Shown here one piece after another: positions 1 to 7,382 of a stretch of 36,791 nucleotides of DNA; position 1 is the stretch's first letter; every line of letters begins with the position of its first letter. A program made the translations under genes and the position numbers. The DNA lies in the NCBI RefSeq assembly GCF_030654605.1, contig NZ_JAURXB010000278.1, positions 1-36,791 of the forward strand. The letters run 5' to 3'. A model generated the notes under the pieces. The model made no database searches and was not told the DNA's origin. It was given only the letters and a program-made list of their open reading frames with translations. The DNA comes from Bradyrhizobium sp. GTDB lineage: Bacteria > Pseudomonadota > Alphaproteobacteria > Rhizobiales > Xanthobacteraceae.

Positions 1-213
1 ACGCCCTACAACCGGGCCATCGCCATGCCGGAGGTGACGGGAGCGTGGAACTTCGACACCGTCCCGGGCCTCGCCAGGGTGGCGTAGGAGATCATGCGGC
101 AGTCGGTGATGATCGGCTATCTGAACGCGTTCTCGATGTACACGGTGGCCTCGGCGCTCGCGGTCGTGTTCGTCCTGATGGTTCGGCGGCGCCGCAGGGC
201 AGTCGCGTCCTGA
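1..213 (+). pseudogene. C-terminal remnant of a DHA2/EmrB-type MFS efflux transporter, interrupted by an in-frame TAG
   Basis: Frame 1 reads from the window edge as TPYNRAIAMPEV..., meets a TAG at 85-87, then continues without a shift as EIMRQSVMIGYLNAF followed by a hydrophobic helix and an Arg-rich end, stopping at TGA 211-213. The RQ-x-x-MIxYxNxF segment followed by one last membrane helix is typical of the C-terminus of DHA2 (EmrB) drug:proton antiporters. The TAG stands where such proteins often have Gln (CAG), so one C-to-T change would explain it. The body of the gene lies outside the window. Loss of the last helix probably inactivates the protein, although the truncated form might still function. 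A sequencing error is the main alternative. Confidence 0.6.
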
Positions 214-221
214 CACAATTC

Positions 222-357
222 CGTCGTCCCTGCGAACGCAGGGACCCATAATCTCGGTAGTCGAAATTGAAACCGGGTGCGCAAGTAAAGGCAGCTAGCA
301 CTGCCCCTCTCCTTTGACCGGCACGGCGTATGGGTCCCCGCGTTCGCGGGGACGACG
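222..357. repeat. MITE-like palindromic repeat pair, copy 1
   Basis: A 29-bp unit at 222-250 is repeated inverted at 329-357. Each unit contains its own 20-bp palindrome (GTCCCTGCG-AA-CGCAGGGAC on the left). The right unit carries GTCCCCGCG/CGCGGGGAC instead, so both arms changed together and pairing was kept. The same 29-bp unit recurs at 19487-19515 and inverted at 19580-19608. The interior is not obviously shared between copies. The element ends 6 bp from the stop of the minus-strand gene at 364 and could act as its transcription terminator. Such units are common intergenic repeats in Bradyrhizobium, as I recall. Confidence 0.8.
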
Positions 358-363
358 AAAGTG

Positions 364-1734
364 CTATCGGCGCACCGCGTTGGTGCCCACGACAACTTGC
401 GAAAAGCGCTGCGCGCCCTCGGCGGCCAGATCCGGCGTGATCGGCCGCGCGTGATCGAGCCCGACCACGGCGCCACGCGGCGTTTGCGAGATCATGTTGT
501 CGTTGACCAGGGCTGTGCCCGCGCCTGATGTCACCGACACGCCGATTCCGACGAAGGCGTTGCGGATCACATTGCCCGAGATCACGACGTCGCGCAGGTA
601 TTTGCCCCAGCCGGCGATGATCCCGAACGACGGCGCATTCTCGATCACATTGCCGGTTATCGACGTATCGGCCTCGACATAGATGCCGATGCCGGCGTCG
701 TCATCAGGCGCGGTGCCGATGGGGCGCTTCGGCAGCAGGTTGCGAATGATGTTGCCCTGCACGACCGCGATGCGTCCGCCCTCGTTGAAATTGCAGACCG
801 AAACCCCCAGCGCCGCGCCGTCGACGGTGTTGTTGGCAATCACCGCGCCCTCGAACGCGAATTCGGAGTACAGCGCCACCTCGCGGACGCCGGAGACGCT
901 GTTGCCGGTGATATGGATGTTGGAAGCCGAATTGCCGCGCACCGCGGAATAATCGCAGTTGCGGATACGGTTGCCGCGCACGATGACGTTGCCGGCGCGA
1001 AACGCGTTGATGGCGTTGCCATATTGGCCGGAGCCGCCGGGACCGGCCTTGATGTCCTCGATGCGGTTGTCGAGCACCAGGGTGCCGTCGTCGCCGATGG
1101 CGTGGCGCAGGATCTCGATGCCGTTGTCGTTGGTGTCTACGATGGTGTTGCGCGAGACCAGCAGGCCCTGCGCGTCGAATGAGGTGAACCCGGTCACGGC
1201 GATCTTCGAAATGATGTTGCCGCTGACGTCGCCGGAACAATTCTCGAACCAGATGCCGTTGCCGCCGCTGCGGGTGATTTCACAATCGGTGATGCGGATG
1301 TCGCGCCCGCCGAGGCAATGCACCAGGCCGCGTCGTGTCGGCAGCGGAATGCCGCCGCCGTCGAGCGTGATGTTGCTCAGGCCGATGCTGCCGGCGCCTT
1401 CGCCCTGCAGCATCGATGCGCCGCCGCTAAAGATCAACCTGGTGGCGCCGCGCACGCCGACCAGTTGCGTGCCGTTCTGCAGGCGCAGCATCCCGGTGCG
1501 ATAGACCCCCGGCGGCAGCGCCAGCGGCGCCTGTGCTCGCGCGGCCTCGTCGATGGCGCGCTGTAGCGCCCGGGTCTGATCGTCGGGACTGCCGGGCCGC
1601 ACACCATATTGGGTGGCGTCGCGGCCGAGCGCCGAGGTCGGCGGCGCCGCGCGCGCCGCATCCGGCGACATCGCCAGCGCCCCGGCAACGCCGGCGGCGG
1701 ATACTCCCATGAGATGGCGGCGATTGACGTCCAT
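364..1734 (-). CDS. Tat-exported beta-helix repeat protein, TIGR03808-like
   Basis: 456 residues from an ATG at 1732-1734 that has GGAG about 9 nt upstream; an in-frame extension to 1782 lacks signal-peptide logic. The N-terminus (DVNRRHLMG, a hydrophobic stretch, then AARAAP) is a twin-arginine signal with a likely AxA cleavage near residue 30. The rest consists of repeated short beta-strand units of the type I.GN.I.N....GI, the pattern of right-handed parallel beta-helix proteins such as pectate-lyase-like folds. This matches the family of Tat-translocated repetitive proteins that I know as TIGR03808. The substrate is unknown; a periplasmic polysaccharide-binding or lyase role is only a guess. 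It lies 105 bp downstream of pcp on the same strand. Confidence 0.8.
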   Translation of the reverse strand: MDVNRRHLMGVSAAGVAGALAMSPDAARAAPPTSALGRDATQYGVRPGSPDDQTRALQRAIDEAARAQAPLALPPGVYRTGMLRLQNGTQLVGVRGATRLIFSGGASMLQGEGAGSIGLSNITLDGGGIPLPTRRGLVHCLGGRDIRITDCEITRSGGNGIWFENCSGDVSGNIISKIAVTGFTSFDAQGLLVSRNTIVDTNDNGIEILRHAIGDDGTLVLDNRIEDIKAGPGGSGQYGNAINAFRAGNVIVRGNRIRNCDYSAVRGNSASNIHITGNSVSGVREVALYSEFAFEGAVIANNTVDGAALGVSVCNFNEGGRIAVVQGNIIRNLLPKRPIGTAPDDDAGIGIYVEADTSITGNVIENAPSFGIIAGWGKYLRDVVISGNVIRNAFVGIGVSVTSGAGTALVNDNMISQTPRGAVVGLDHARPITPDLAAEGAQRFSQVVVGTNAVRR

Positions 1735-1839
1735 GATCGCGTCTCCGGCGGACGCAGGTCCGCGAGCTCTGGAGTAACGCAAAAATGCGGCGCGGCATGG
1801 TGAAGGCGAAGGCGGAAGTAGACGATTTTGGGGGTAGGG

Positions 1840-2499
1840 TTAATCGTTAGCGAGCGCCGGCCGTCGCGCCAGCCGCACTATTTCGAGCAGCATCGCCTCG
1901 CCGGCGTCGACCAGTCCCTCCAGCGTGACGCGGTGCACAGCACCCTTGCGCTGCCGAGTCCCGTCGCGCGCCAGCGGCGGAACATGCACGAAGGCGGCGA
2001 GGCGGGGTCCGCTGTCGCCGCAGGTCGCCTCGATCGCGCGCCAGCTCAGGTAATTGCAGAGGTAGCTGCCGGCATCGCGCGAGGCGCGCGCATCGACGCC
2101 GGTGCCGACGGCGGCGCGCAGCAATTTCGCGGTGTGAGGCCCAAACGTCATGGCATCGGCGCCGCCTGATATCGATCCCTTGCGCACCCGTGTGTGATCG
2201 GCGTCGGGCCACAGCGTGGTGACGGCGTTGCGGGCGCGGGTTTCGATCCGGACGTAGGGCGTGCGCGAGGCGAGGCCGAACATCAGCAGCGCCTGTGGCC
2301 GGTGCTCAGCGAGCAACTCCGGCAATTCGCGATCGACCGCCTTGTAGGTTACGGGAAAGATATGGCCGGACAACGCGACATCGTCGAGCGCTGGACGGCG
2401 CAGCCGCAGCAGCCGCGCCACCAGCGGCTGGGTCGGATTGTACGGCGCGCCGGGGAACGGGCCGAAGCCGGTGATCAGGATACGGAGTTTGTCGCTCAT
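1840..2499 (-). CDS. pcp: pyroglutamyl-peptidase I (peptidase C15)
   Basis: 219 residues, close to the usual 200-220. The enzyme removes N-terminal pyroglutamate from peptides in the cytosol. The fold signature ITGFGPFPGAPYNPTQPL is at residues 9-26. The catalytic triad is visible: Glu86 in RIETRARN, Cys148 in DAGSYLCNYLSW and His172 in AFVHVP. The start codon lies one base after the meaB stop (2501-2503), so the two are probably translationally coupled. A physiological link to methylmalonyl-CoA metabolism is not obvious; co-transcription may be incidental. Confidence 0.88.
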   Translation of the reverse strand: MSDKLRILITGFGPFPGAPYNPTQPLVARLLRLRRPALDDVALSGHIFPVTYKAVDRELPELLAEHRPQALLMFGLASRTPYVRIETRARNAVTTLWPDADHTRVRKGSISGGADAMTFGPHTAKLLRAAVGTGVDARASRDAGSYLCNYLSWRAIEATCGDSGPRLAAFVHVPPLARDGTRQRKGAVHRVTLEGLVDAGEAMLLEIVRLARRPALAND

Positions 2500-2500
2500 G

Positions 2501-3493
2501 TCACTTCAGCATCTCCGCGATCTGCTCCGCTGCAACGGCCGGCGCGATGCGGCCGTCGGCCACTTCGGCCTCGATCTTTTTCACCTTGCCGCGGATCGCC
2601 GGGTCGGCGCGCAGCCGCGCCATCGTCCGCTGCTCCAGCATCGACCACATCCATTTCACCTGCTGCTGCCGCCGCCGCTCGGCAAATTCCCCTGACGCTT
2701 TCATCGCGGTGCGGTGATCGAGAATCTTCTGCCACAGCACGTCGATGCCGGTTCCCGTCAGTGCCGAATAGGTCTCGACCGGCGGCTGCCAGTGTGCCGA
2801 GCGCGGGGTGAGAATATGCAGCGCGCCGCGGTATTCGGCCGCCGCCAGGTTGGCGCGCTTGATGTTGTCGCCGTCGGCCTTGTTGACCGCGATCATGTCG
2901 GCCAGCTCGACCAGGCCCTTCTTGATGCCCTGCAGCTCGTCGCCGGCGCCCGGCAGCATCAGCGCCAGGAAGAAATCCGTCATGTCGCACACCGCGGTCT
3001 CGGACTGGCCGATGCCGACGGTCTCCACCAGCACGACGTCGAAGCCCGCGGCCTCGCACAGCAGCATCGCCTCGCGGGTTTTCGCCGCGACGCCGCCCAG
3101 CGTGCCGGCGGCCGGCGAGGGCCGGATAAAGCCATGGTCGGAGGCGGACAGCAGCGCCATCCGGGTCTTGTCGCCGAGGATCGAGCCGCCGGTGCGCGCC
3201 GAGGAGGGGTCGACCGCGAGCACCGCGACCTTGTGGCCGCGTTCGATCAGGAACATGCCGAGCACGTCGATGGTGGTGGATTTGCCGACCCCGGGCGAGC
3301 CGGTGATACCGACCCGGATCGCCTTGCCGGTATCCGGCAGGAGCGCCTGCACCAGGTCGCGCGCCATGGCCTGGTGATCGCCGCGCCGGCTTTCGATCAG
3401 CGTGATCGCGCGCGCCAGCGCCGCGCGGTTGCCGGCGCGGAGGTCCTTGGCCAATGTTTTGAGGTCGACGGAGGCAATTTTCGGCAGGGTCAT
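2501..3493 (-). CDS. meaB: methylmalonyl-CoA mutase-associated GTPase MeaB (G3E family)
   Basis: 330 residues from ATG 3491-3493; the reading frame stays open far upstream, but that part is only the antisense-like shadow of tctA. G-protein motifs are present: Walker A GSPGVGKST at 65-73, DPSS at 95-98, ETVGIGQSE at 157-165 and NKAD at 204-207. The C-terminal part is helical with a conserved QQQVKWMWS segment, as in MeaB/ArgK proteins. MeaB loads and protects adenosylcobalamin-dependent methylmalonyl-CoA mutase, whose two subunits are encoded 4-8 kb upstream on the same strand. It is separated from them by tctCBA and a toxin-antitoxin pair. A 50-bp gap follows tctA. Confidence 0.93.
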   Translation of the reverse strand: MTLPKIASVDLKTLAKDLRAGNRAALARAITLIESRRGDHQAMARDLVQALLPDTGKAIRVGITGSPGVGKSTTIDVLGMFLIERGHKVAVLAVDPSSARTGGSILGDKTRMALLSASDHGFIRPSPAAGTLGGVAAKTREAMLLCEAAGFDVVLVETVGIGQSETAVCDMTDFFLALMLPGAGDELQGIKKGLVELADMIAVNKADGDNIKRANLAAAEYRGALHILTPRSAHWQPPVETYSALTGTGIDVLWQKILDHRTAMKASGEFAERRRQQQVKWMWSMLEQRTMARLRADPAIRGKVKKIEAEVADGRIAPAVAAEQIAEMLK

Positions 3494-3543
3494 GCCTTGG
3501 TTTACAACGGCCGGACGCGACAGGCGAGGGGGCTTGGCGCCCC

Positions 3544-5055
3544 TCAACCGGCCGGCGTGGCAGCTGGCGATTTGCGCTTCAACCGCTGCCACAGCCAGAG
3601 CACCACCGGCCAGATCACCGCGCCGATCGCAAGGGCTGCGAGGATCGCCGAGATCGGGCGCTCGAAGAACGGCAGGATGCTGCCGTCGGATTTGATCAGC
3701 GAGGTGACGAAGGCCTGCTCCACCATGGTGCCCATCACGACGCCGAGCACCATGGCGGCGACCGGGTAGCCGTTGGCCTCCATGACGTAGCCGATGATCC
3801 CGAAGGTCGCGACCGTCACGACGCCGAACATGTTGTTGCCGATCGCGAACGATCCGACTGCGCAGCACAGCATGATGACCGGCATGATCGAGGAACGCGG
3901 CGCCCGCAGTACATGGCTGGCGAGGCGAATCATCACGATGCCGAGCGGAATCATCAAGAGGTTGGCGATGATGAACATCAGGTAGATCGCGTACATGCTC
4001 GACGCTTTCTCGGTGAACAGCGTCGGGCCGGGATTGAGCCCCTTCATGTAGAGCACGCCGATCGCGATCGCAGCGATGGTGTCGCCGGGAATGCCGAACA
4101 GCAGCGACGGCACCCAGCCCGAGGCGATGCTGGCATTGTTGCTGGCGCCGGCTTCGACCAGGCCTTCGACATGGCCGGTGCCGAATTTTTCCGGCTCCTT
4201 CGAAAAACGCTTGGACATCGCGTAGCTGACCCAGGCCGCCATGTCGGCGCCGGCGCCCGGCAGCACCCCGATGATGATCCCGATGATGTTGCCGCGGGTC
4301 ATTTGCACATTGTATTTCCTGGTGAGCTTCCACTGGCCCGCCATGATGCTTCCGAACTTGCGCTTCGGGATGGGCGGCGGTTCCGGCGTCAGCATCGCGC
4401 GCATCACCTGCGCCACAGCAAAGACGCCGACCAGCGCCGGGATCGGCTCGATGCCGCCGAACAGGTCGGTGAAGCCAAAGGTGAAGCGCGGCACGCCGCC
4501 CGGGTTTTCGATGCCGACGCATGCCACCAGGAGGCCGATGAACATGGCGGCGATCGCCTTCACCGGCGAGGAGCGCGCCACCAGCGTGGCGCACATCAGG
4601 CCGAGGAAGGCGAGCCAGAAATATTCGAAAGTCGAGAACGACAGCGCGACTTCGGCCAGCGGCGGCGCCAGGATCATCAGCGAGAGCGTGCCGGCGATGC
4701 CGCCGACGGCGGAGAACCAGACGCCGGCGCCGAGCGCCAGTTCGGCCTCGCCCTTGCGGGTCATGGCATAGGCTTCGTCCGCATAGGCGGCCGAGGCGGG
4801 CGTTCCCGGGATGCGCAGCAGCGCGCCGGGGATGTCGCCGGAGAAGATCGCCATCGTGGACGCCGCCACGATGGTGGCGATCGCGGCGATCGGCGAGAGA
4901 TAGAAGGTGACCGGGACCAGCAGGGCGGTGGCCATGGTGGCGGACAGTCCGGGCAGCGATCCGATCACCAGGCCGTAGACCGATGCCGCCAGCAGGGCGA
5001 TGATGACTTCCCACGTGGAAATCAGGGCAAACGCTTCCATCAGGGTGTTAAGCAT
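3544..5055 (-). CDS. tctA: tripartite tricarboxylate transporter large permease TctA
   Basis: 503 residues, usual for TctA, with about 10-12 hydrophobic segments. Family hallmarks include the N-terminal GSLPGLSATMATALLVP motif, the GDIPGALLRIPGTP motif and its internal second copy further on (GVLPGAGADMAAW ... LLFGIPGDTIAA), reflecting the two-fold repeat of the family. It forms the inner-membrane translocation channel with TctB, fed by the periplasmic TctC. The start lies 3 bp from the end of tctB, indicating one operon tctC-tctB-tctA and perhaps meaB-pcp. The transported acid cannot be read from sequence; citrate, other carboxylates or aromatic acids are all possible in this family. Confidence 0.93.
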   Translation of the reverse strand: MLNTLMEAFALISTWEVIIALLAASVYGLVIGSLPGLSATMATALLVPVTFYLSPIAAIATIVAASTMAIFSGDIPGALLRIPGTPASAAYADEAYAMTRKGEAELALGAGVWFSAVGGIAGTLSLMILAPPLAEVALSFSTFEYFWLAFLGLMCATLVARSSPVKAIAAMFIGLLVACVGIENPGGVPRFTFGFTDLFGGIEPIPALVGVFAVAQVMRAMLTPEPPPIPKRKFGSIMAGQWKLTRKYNVQMTRGNIIGIIIGVLPGAGADMAAWVSYAMSKRFSKEPEKFGTGHVEGLVEAGASNNASIASGWVPSLLFGIPGDTIAAIAIGVLYMKGLNPGPTLFTEKASSMYAIYLMFIIANLLMIPLGIVMIRLASHVLRAPRSSIMPVIMLCCAVGSFAIGNNMFGVVTVATFGIIGYVMEANGYPVAAMVLGVVMGTMVEQAFVTSLIKSDGSILPFFERPISAILAALAIGAVIWPVVLWLWQRLKRKSPAATPAG

Positions 5056-5058
5056 GGA

Positions 5059-5544
5059 TCACCACGGCATCGGCAGCAGCCCGATCGGGAGCGGCACGCG
5101 CAAGAGCTTGCTGAAAATCAGATGGATGCCGATCGGCGCCAGCACGGCGAGCGGCAGCGCCAGCTTCCACCGCGCGCCGAGCGCGGTGGCCGTGGCGTAC
5201 ACGATCAGCGCGGCCGTGATGATGAAGCCGAGGCGGTCTGCCACCGCCACGTAGAACAGCAGCAGCGCCGGCGGCAGCAGGGCGCGCAGGCCATAGAGCT
5301 TGCCGGGCGGCGGCCTGACCGCGCCGCCCTCGATCGGAATGATCTCTTCTTCCTCTTCGAAGGTGCTGCCGATGCCGAAGGTGATCGCGAGCCCGCAAAG
5401 CGCCAGGCCAGACCCGATCACCAGCGGGAATACGTTGGGACCGACCGGCTGGCCGGGCACCGGCGGCAACAGCCAGCCGCCATAGGCGGCGGCTGCGCCG
5501 AGAACAACGAGAAACGATCCCGTGACGCGATCGGGAAGACGCAT
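5059..5544 (-). CDS. tctB: tripartite tricarboxylate transporter small permease TctB
   Basis: 161 residues with four predicted membrane helices: near 10-28, 39-58, 88-122 (a long hydrophobic pair) and 128-150. A charged cytoplasmic loop (EEEEEIIP) joins the second and third. The small four-helix size, the FPLVIGSGLALCGLA motif and the position between tctC and tctA identify TctB, the poorly conserved small membrane subunit of TTT systems. It begins 45 bp after tctC and ends 3 bp before tctA. Confidence 0.9.
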   Translation of the reverse strand: MRLPDRVTGSFLVVLGAAAAYGGWLLPPVPGQPVGPNVFPLVIGSGLALCGLAITFGIGSTFEEEEEIIPIEGGAVRPPPGKLYGLRALLPPALLLFYVAVADRLGFIITAALIVYATATALGARWKLALPLAVLAPIGIHLIFSKLLRVPLPIGLLPMPW

Positions 5545-5589
5545 GAACCGGGCCCCACGGTATCAGAGGAAGTGAGCAAGCGGGACGGA

Positions 5590-6582
5590 TCAGGCCTTGG
5601 AGAGACCGGCTGCCTTCATCGCCACGCCCATCGCGGCGTCGCCCTTGTCCATGAATGCAGCGAATTGGGCCCCATCACCCCACACCACGCCGAAGCCGCG
5701 ATTGCTCATGAATTCCTTGTACTCCTTGGATTCGTAGACTTTCTTGAGCGACGCCGTGAGCTTGGCCGCGACGTCGGCGGGCAGGCCCTTCGGCCCCGCG
5801 ATGCCACGCCACGCGCCGGTAGAATAGTCGATCGCCATCGCTTCCTTCAGCGTCGGCACGTTGGGGAATACCGGGTTGCGGGCCGGCGCCATGATGGCAA
5901 GGCTGCGCGCCTTGCCGGCTTCGATGATCGCACGCGCTTCCGGCACCGAGCAGGTGGTCAAATCGAGACCGCCCGCAGCGAGATCCTGCATCGCCGGTGC
6001 GGCGCCGTTCGACGGCACCCAGGCCACCTGATTGGCGGGAAGTCCCATCGCCTGCATCCAGCCGACCAAAGCGAGATGCCAGATGCCGCCCTGGCCGGTG
6101 CCCGAGGCTTTGAACTTGCCGACAGGGGCTGCCTTGATGGCGTCGGCGAGCTCCTTGACGGTCTTGTACGGCGAGGTCGAGCTGACCTGGATGCCGGGCG
6201 GGTCTTCGTTCATCAAGGCGAGCGGCGTGTAGCTCTTGGGCGCCAGTTCCGTGAGCCCCTGCCAGTGCATCATCGAGATTTCCACGGTCAGCATGCCGAT
6301 GGTGTAGCCGTCGGGCGGTGCCGAGGCGATCGCGGTATGGCCGACCACGCCGGAGCCGCCGGTGCGATTGACCACGTTGAACGGCTGGCCGAGGTCCTTT
6401 TCCAGCAGCGCTGCGACGATGCGCGCGGTCGCGTCGGTGCCACCGCCGGCGCCCCACGGCACGATTACCGTCACCGGGCGCGCCGGATAGGCCTGCGCCA
6501 GAGCCGGTCTGAAACCGAACGCGGCTACGGCCGCGACAGCGGCGGACGAAGCCGCGAAAGCGCGGCGGGTGATCCTGGACAT
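5590..6582 (-). CDS. tctC: tripartite tricarboxylate transporter substrate-binding protein TctC (Bug family)
   Basis: 330 residues. The N-terminus SRITRRAFAAS followed by a hydrophobic Ala-rich stretch and ALAQA looks like a twin-arginine signal peptide cleaved near residue 30, so export may go through Tat rather than Sec. The mature part carries Bug-family landmarks: YPARPVTVIVPWGAGGGTDATAR, then GSGVVGHTAIASAPPDGYT. The domain binds a carboxylated solute in the periplasm and delivers it to TctAB. It is the first gene of the transporter operon. The 109 bp upstream (6583-6691) separate it from the toxin-antitoxin pair and probably hold its promoter, although no convincing -35/-10 was seen. 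Confidence 0.92.
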   Translation of the reverse strand: MSRITRRAFAASSAAVAAVAAFGFRPALAQAYPARPVTVIVPWGAGGGTDATARIVAALLEKDLGQPFNVVNRTGGSGVVGHTAIASAPPDGYTIGMLTVEISMMHWQGLTELAPKSYTPLALMNEDPPGIQVSSTSPYKTVKELADAIKAAPVGKFKASGTGQGGIWHLALVGWMQAMGLPANQVAWVPSNGAAPAMQDLAAGGLDLTTCSVPEARAIIEAGKARSLAIMAPARNPVFPNVPTLKEAMAIDYSTGAWRGIAGPKGLPADVAAKLTASLKKVYESKEYKEFMSNRGFGVVWGDGAQFAAFMDKGDAAMGVAMKAAGLSKA

Positions 6583-6691
6583 GCGTTCCTCCCCGTGGCG
6601 CCGGTGAAATCAGGCGCTCTTATGATGGGGAGTATTATGCACCTTCACTGGGTCGTCGCAAGCCGGGCTGGCGGCGATTGATGTCGGGAAA

Positions 6692-7033
6692 TTATCTCGG
6701 CGACTGAATGCGGCGTTCGACAAACGCCTTCAGCGGGGGCAGGTGAAGCTGGACGATGTCCCAGACAATTTCGACATCGATCGCATGATAGCCATGACGC
6801 AGCTGATTGCCGAAGTCGGTCATTCTCTGCCACGCGATATCCGGCGCGTCTCGTTTGACATCGTCGGTAACTCTGCGCGCCGCCTCGCAGATTATTTCGA
6901 GGTAACGTTCGGTGGCCATCCGACGCATCTTGTCATCAGTAAACAGATCAATGTTGCAGCCTGCAAGCATCGCTTGAATTTCGGCAATGGCCTCCAGAAT
7001 GTCGCGCAGCCGATCCTCAACGGTTGGCGGCAT
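6692..7033 (-). CDS. hepT: HepT-like (DUF86) HEPN toxin of a type VII toxin-antitoxin pair
   Basis: 113 residues, starting at an ATG that overlaps the stop of the partner gene by one base (TGATG at 7031-7035). The helical protein has the DUF86 signature near its end: FGNQLRHGYHAID at 74-86. HepT HEPN RNases usually have RX4HXY; here His80 and Tyr82 are kept, but the position of the usual Arg is Gly75 and an Arg (79) precedes the His directly. I recall a GNxLRHxY subgroup of DUF86, so this may be a subfamily trait rather than decay. In the known pair the nucleotidyltransferase silences HepT by adding AMP to the Tyr of this motif. It lies inside the methylmalonyl-CoA mutase cluster. Confidence 0.82.
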   Translation of the reverse strand: MPPTVEDRLRDILEAIAEIQAMLAGCNIDLFTDDKMRRMATERYLEIICEAARRVTDDVKRDAPDIAWQRMTDFGNQLRHGYHAIDVEIVWDIVQLHLPPLKAFVERRIQSPR

Positions 7034-7347
7034 CAAATCACCTCGGTTAGGTCGTCGGCGATCCGCTCGGCGAAGCGCGGCTTCAGCTCGCTGCGCATGG
7101 AGACCTGGGTCGGTATACCGGTCGCGTCTTCGCAGATCGCGACGACGCCGGTCAGATTTTTCCATCCAAAAGTGGCGTCCGGCCTGACGTCGATCAGGAC
7201 GTCGAGGTCGCTGTCGGGGCGTGCATCGCCACGCGCCCGCGATCCGAATATGGCGAGCTTGTTGACGCCTTCTGCCCGTATGGCAGGCGCGACCTGGCGA
7301 ATCCTGGCGATAATCTCTTCCAGCGTGATGTCAGCAACAGCGTTCAT
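7033..7347 (-). CDS. mntA: MntA-like minimal nucleotidyltransferase antitoxin
   Basis: 104 residues from ATG 7345-7347. It contains the complete nucleotidyltransferase motif GSX10DXD: Gly35-Ser36 and Asp47/Asp49 in FGSRARGDARPDSDLD, followed by VLIDV. It belongs to the MNT/DNA-polymerase-beta superfamily; in type VII systems it AMPylates and neutralises HepT. It is the first gene of the pair and overlaps hepT by one base. A TAATGT hexamer 7 bp before the start may be a -10, making the pair independently transcribed from the 35-bp gap after mutB. The shortness (no C-terminal extension) is normal for MntA. Confidence 0.85.
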   Translation of the reverse strand: MNAVADITLEEIIARIRQVAPAIRAEGVNKLAIFGSRARGDARPDSDLDVLIDVRPDATFGWKNLTGVVAICEDATGIPTQVSMRSELKPRFAERIADDLTEVI

Positions 7348-7382
7348 GGTGTGACATTAGCCCATTCTTGACGGTCGAGCAG

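Noticed and set aside
3494..5014. In-frame upstream extension of meaB to 837 residues
   Set aside because: The extra part is Arg/His-rich and runs through tctA in another frame of the same strand. MeaB begins at 3493 with normal family length.
3913..6681. A 922-residue open frame on the plus strand across tctA-tctC
   Set aside because: It is antisense to three well-recognised genes, its protein is His/Arg/Gly-rich low complexity, and it exists because high GC in third positions suppresses stops in the opposite frame.
6743..7354. 203-residue plus-strand frame opposite hepT/mntA
   Set aside because: Antisense shadow; the minus-strand pair has complete family motifs and a one-base start/stop overlap.
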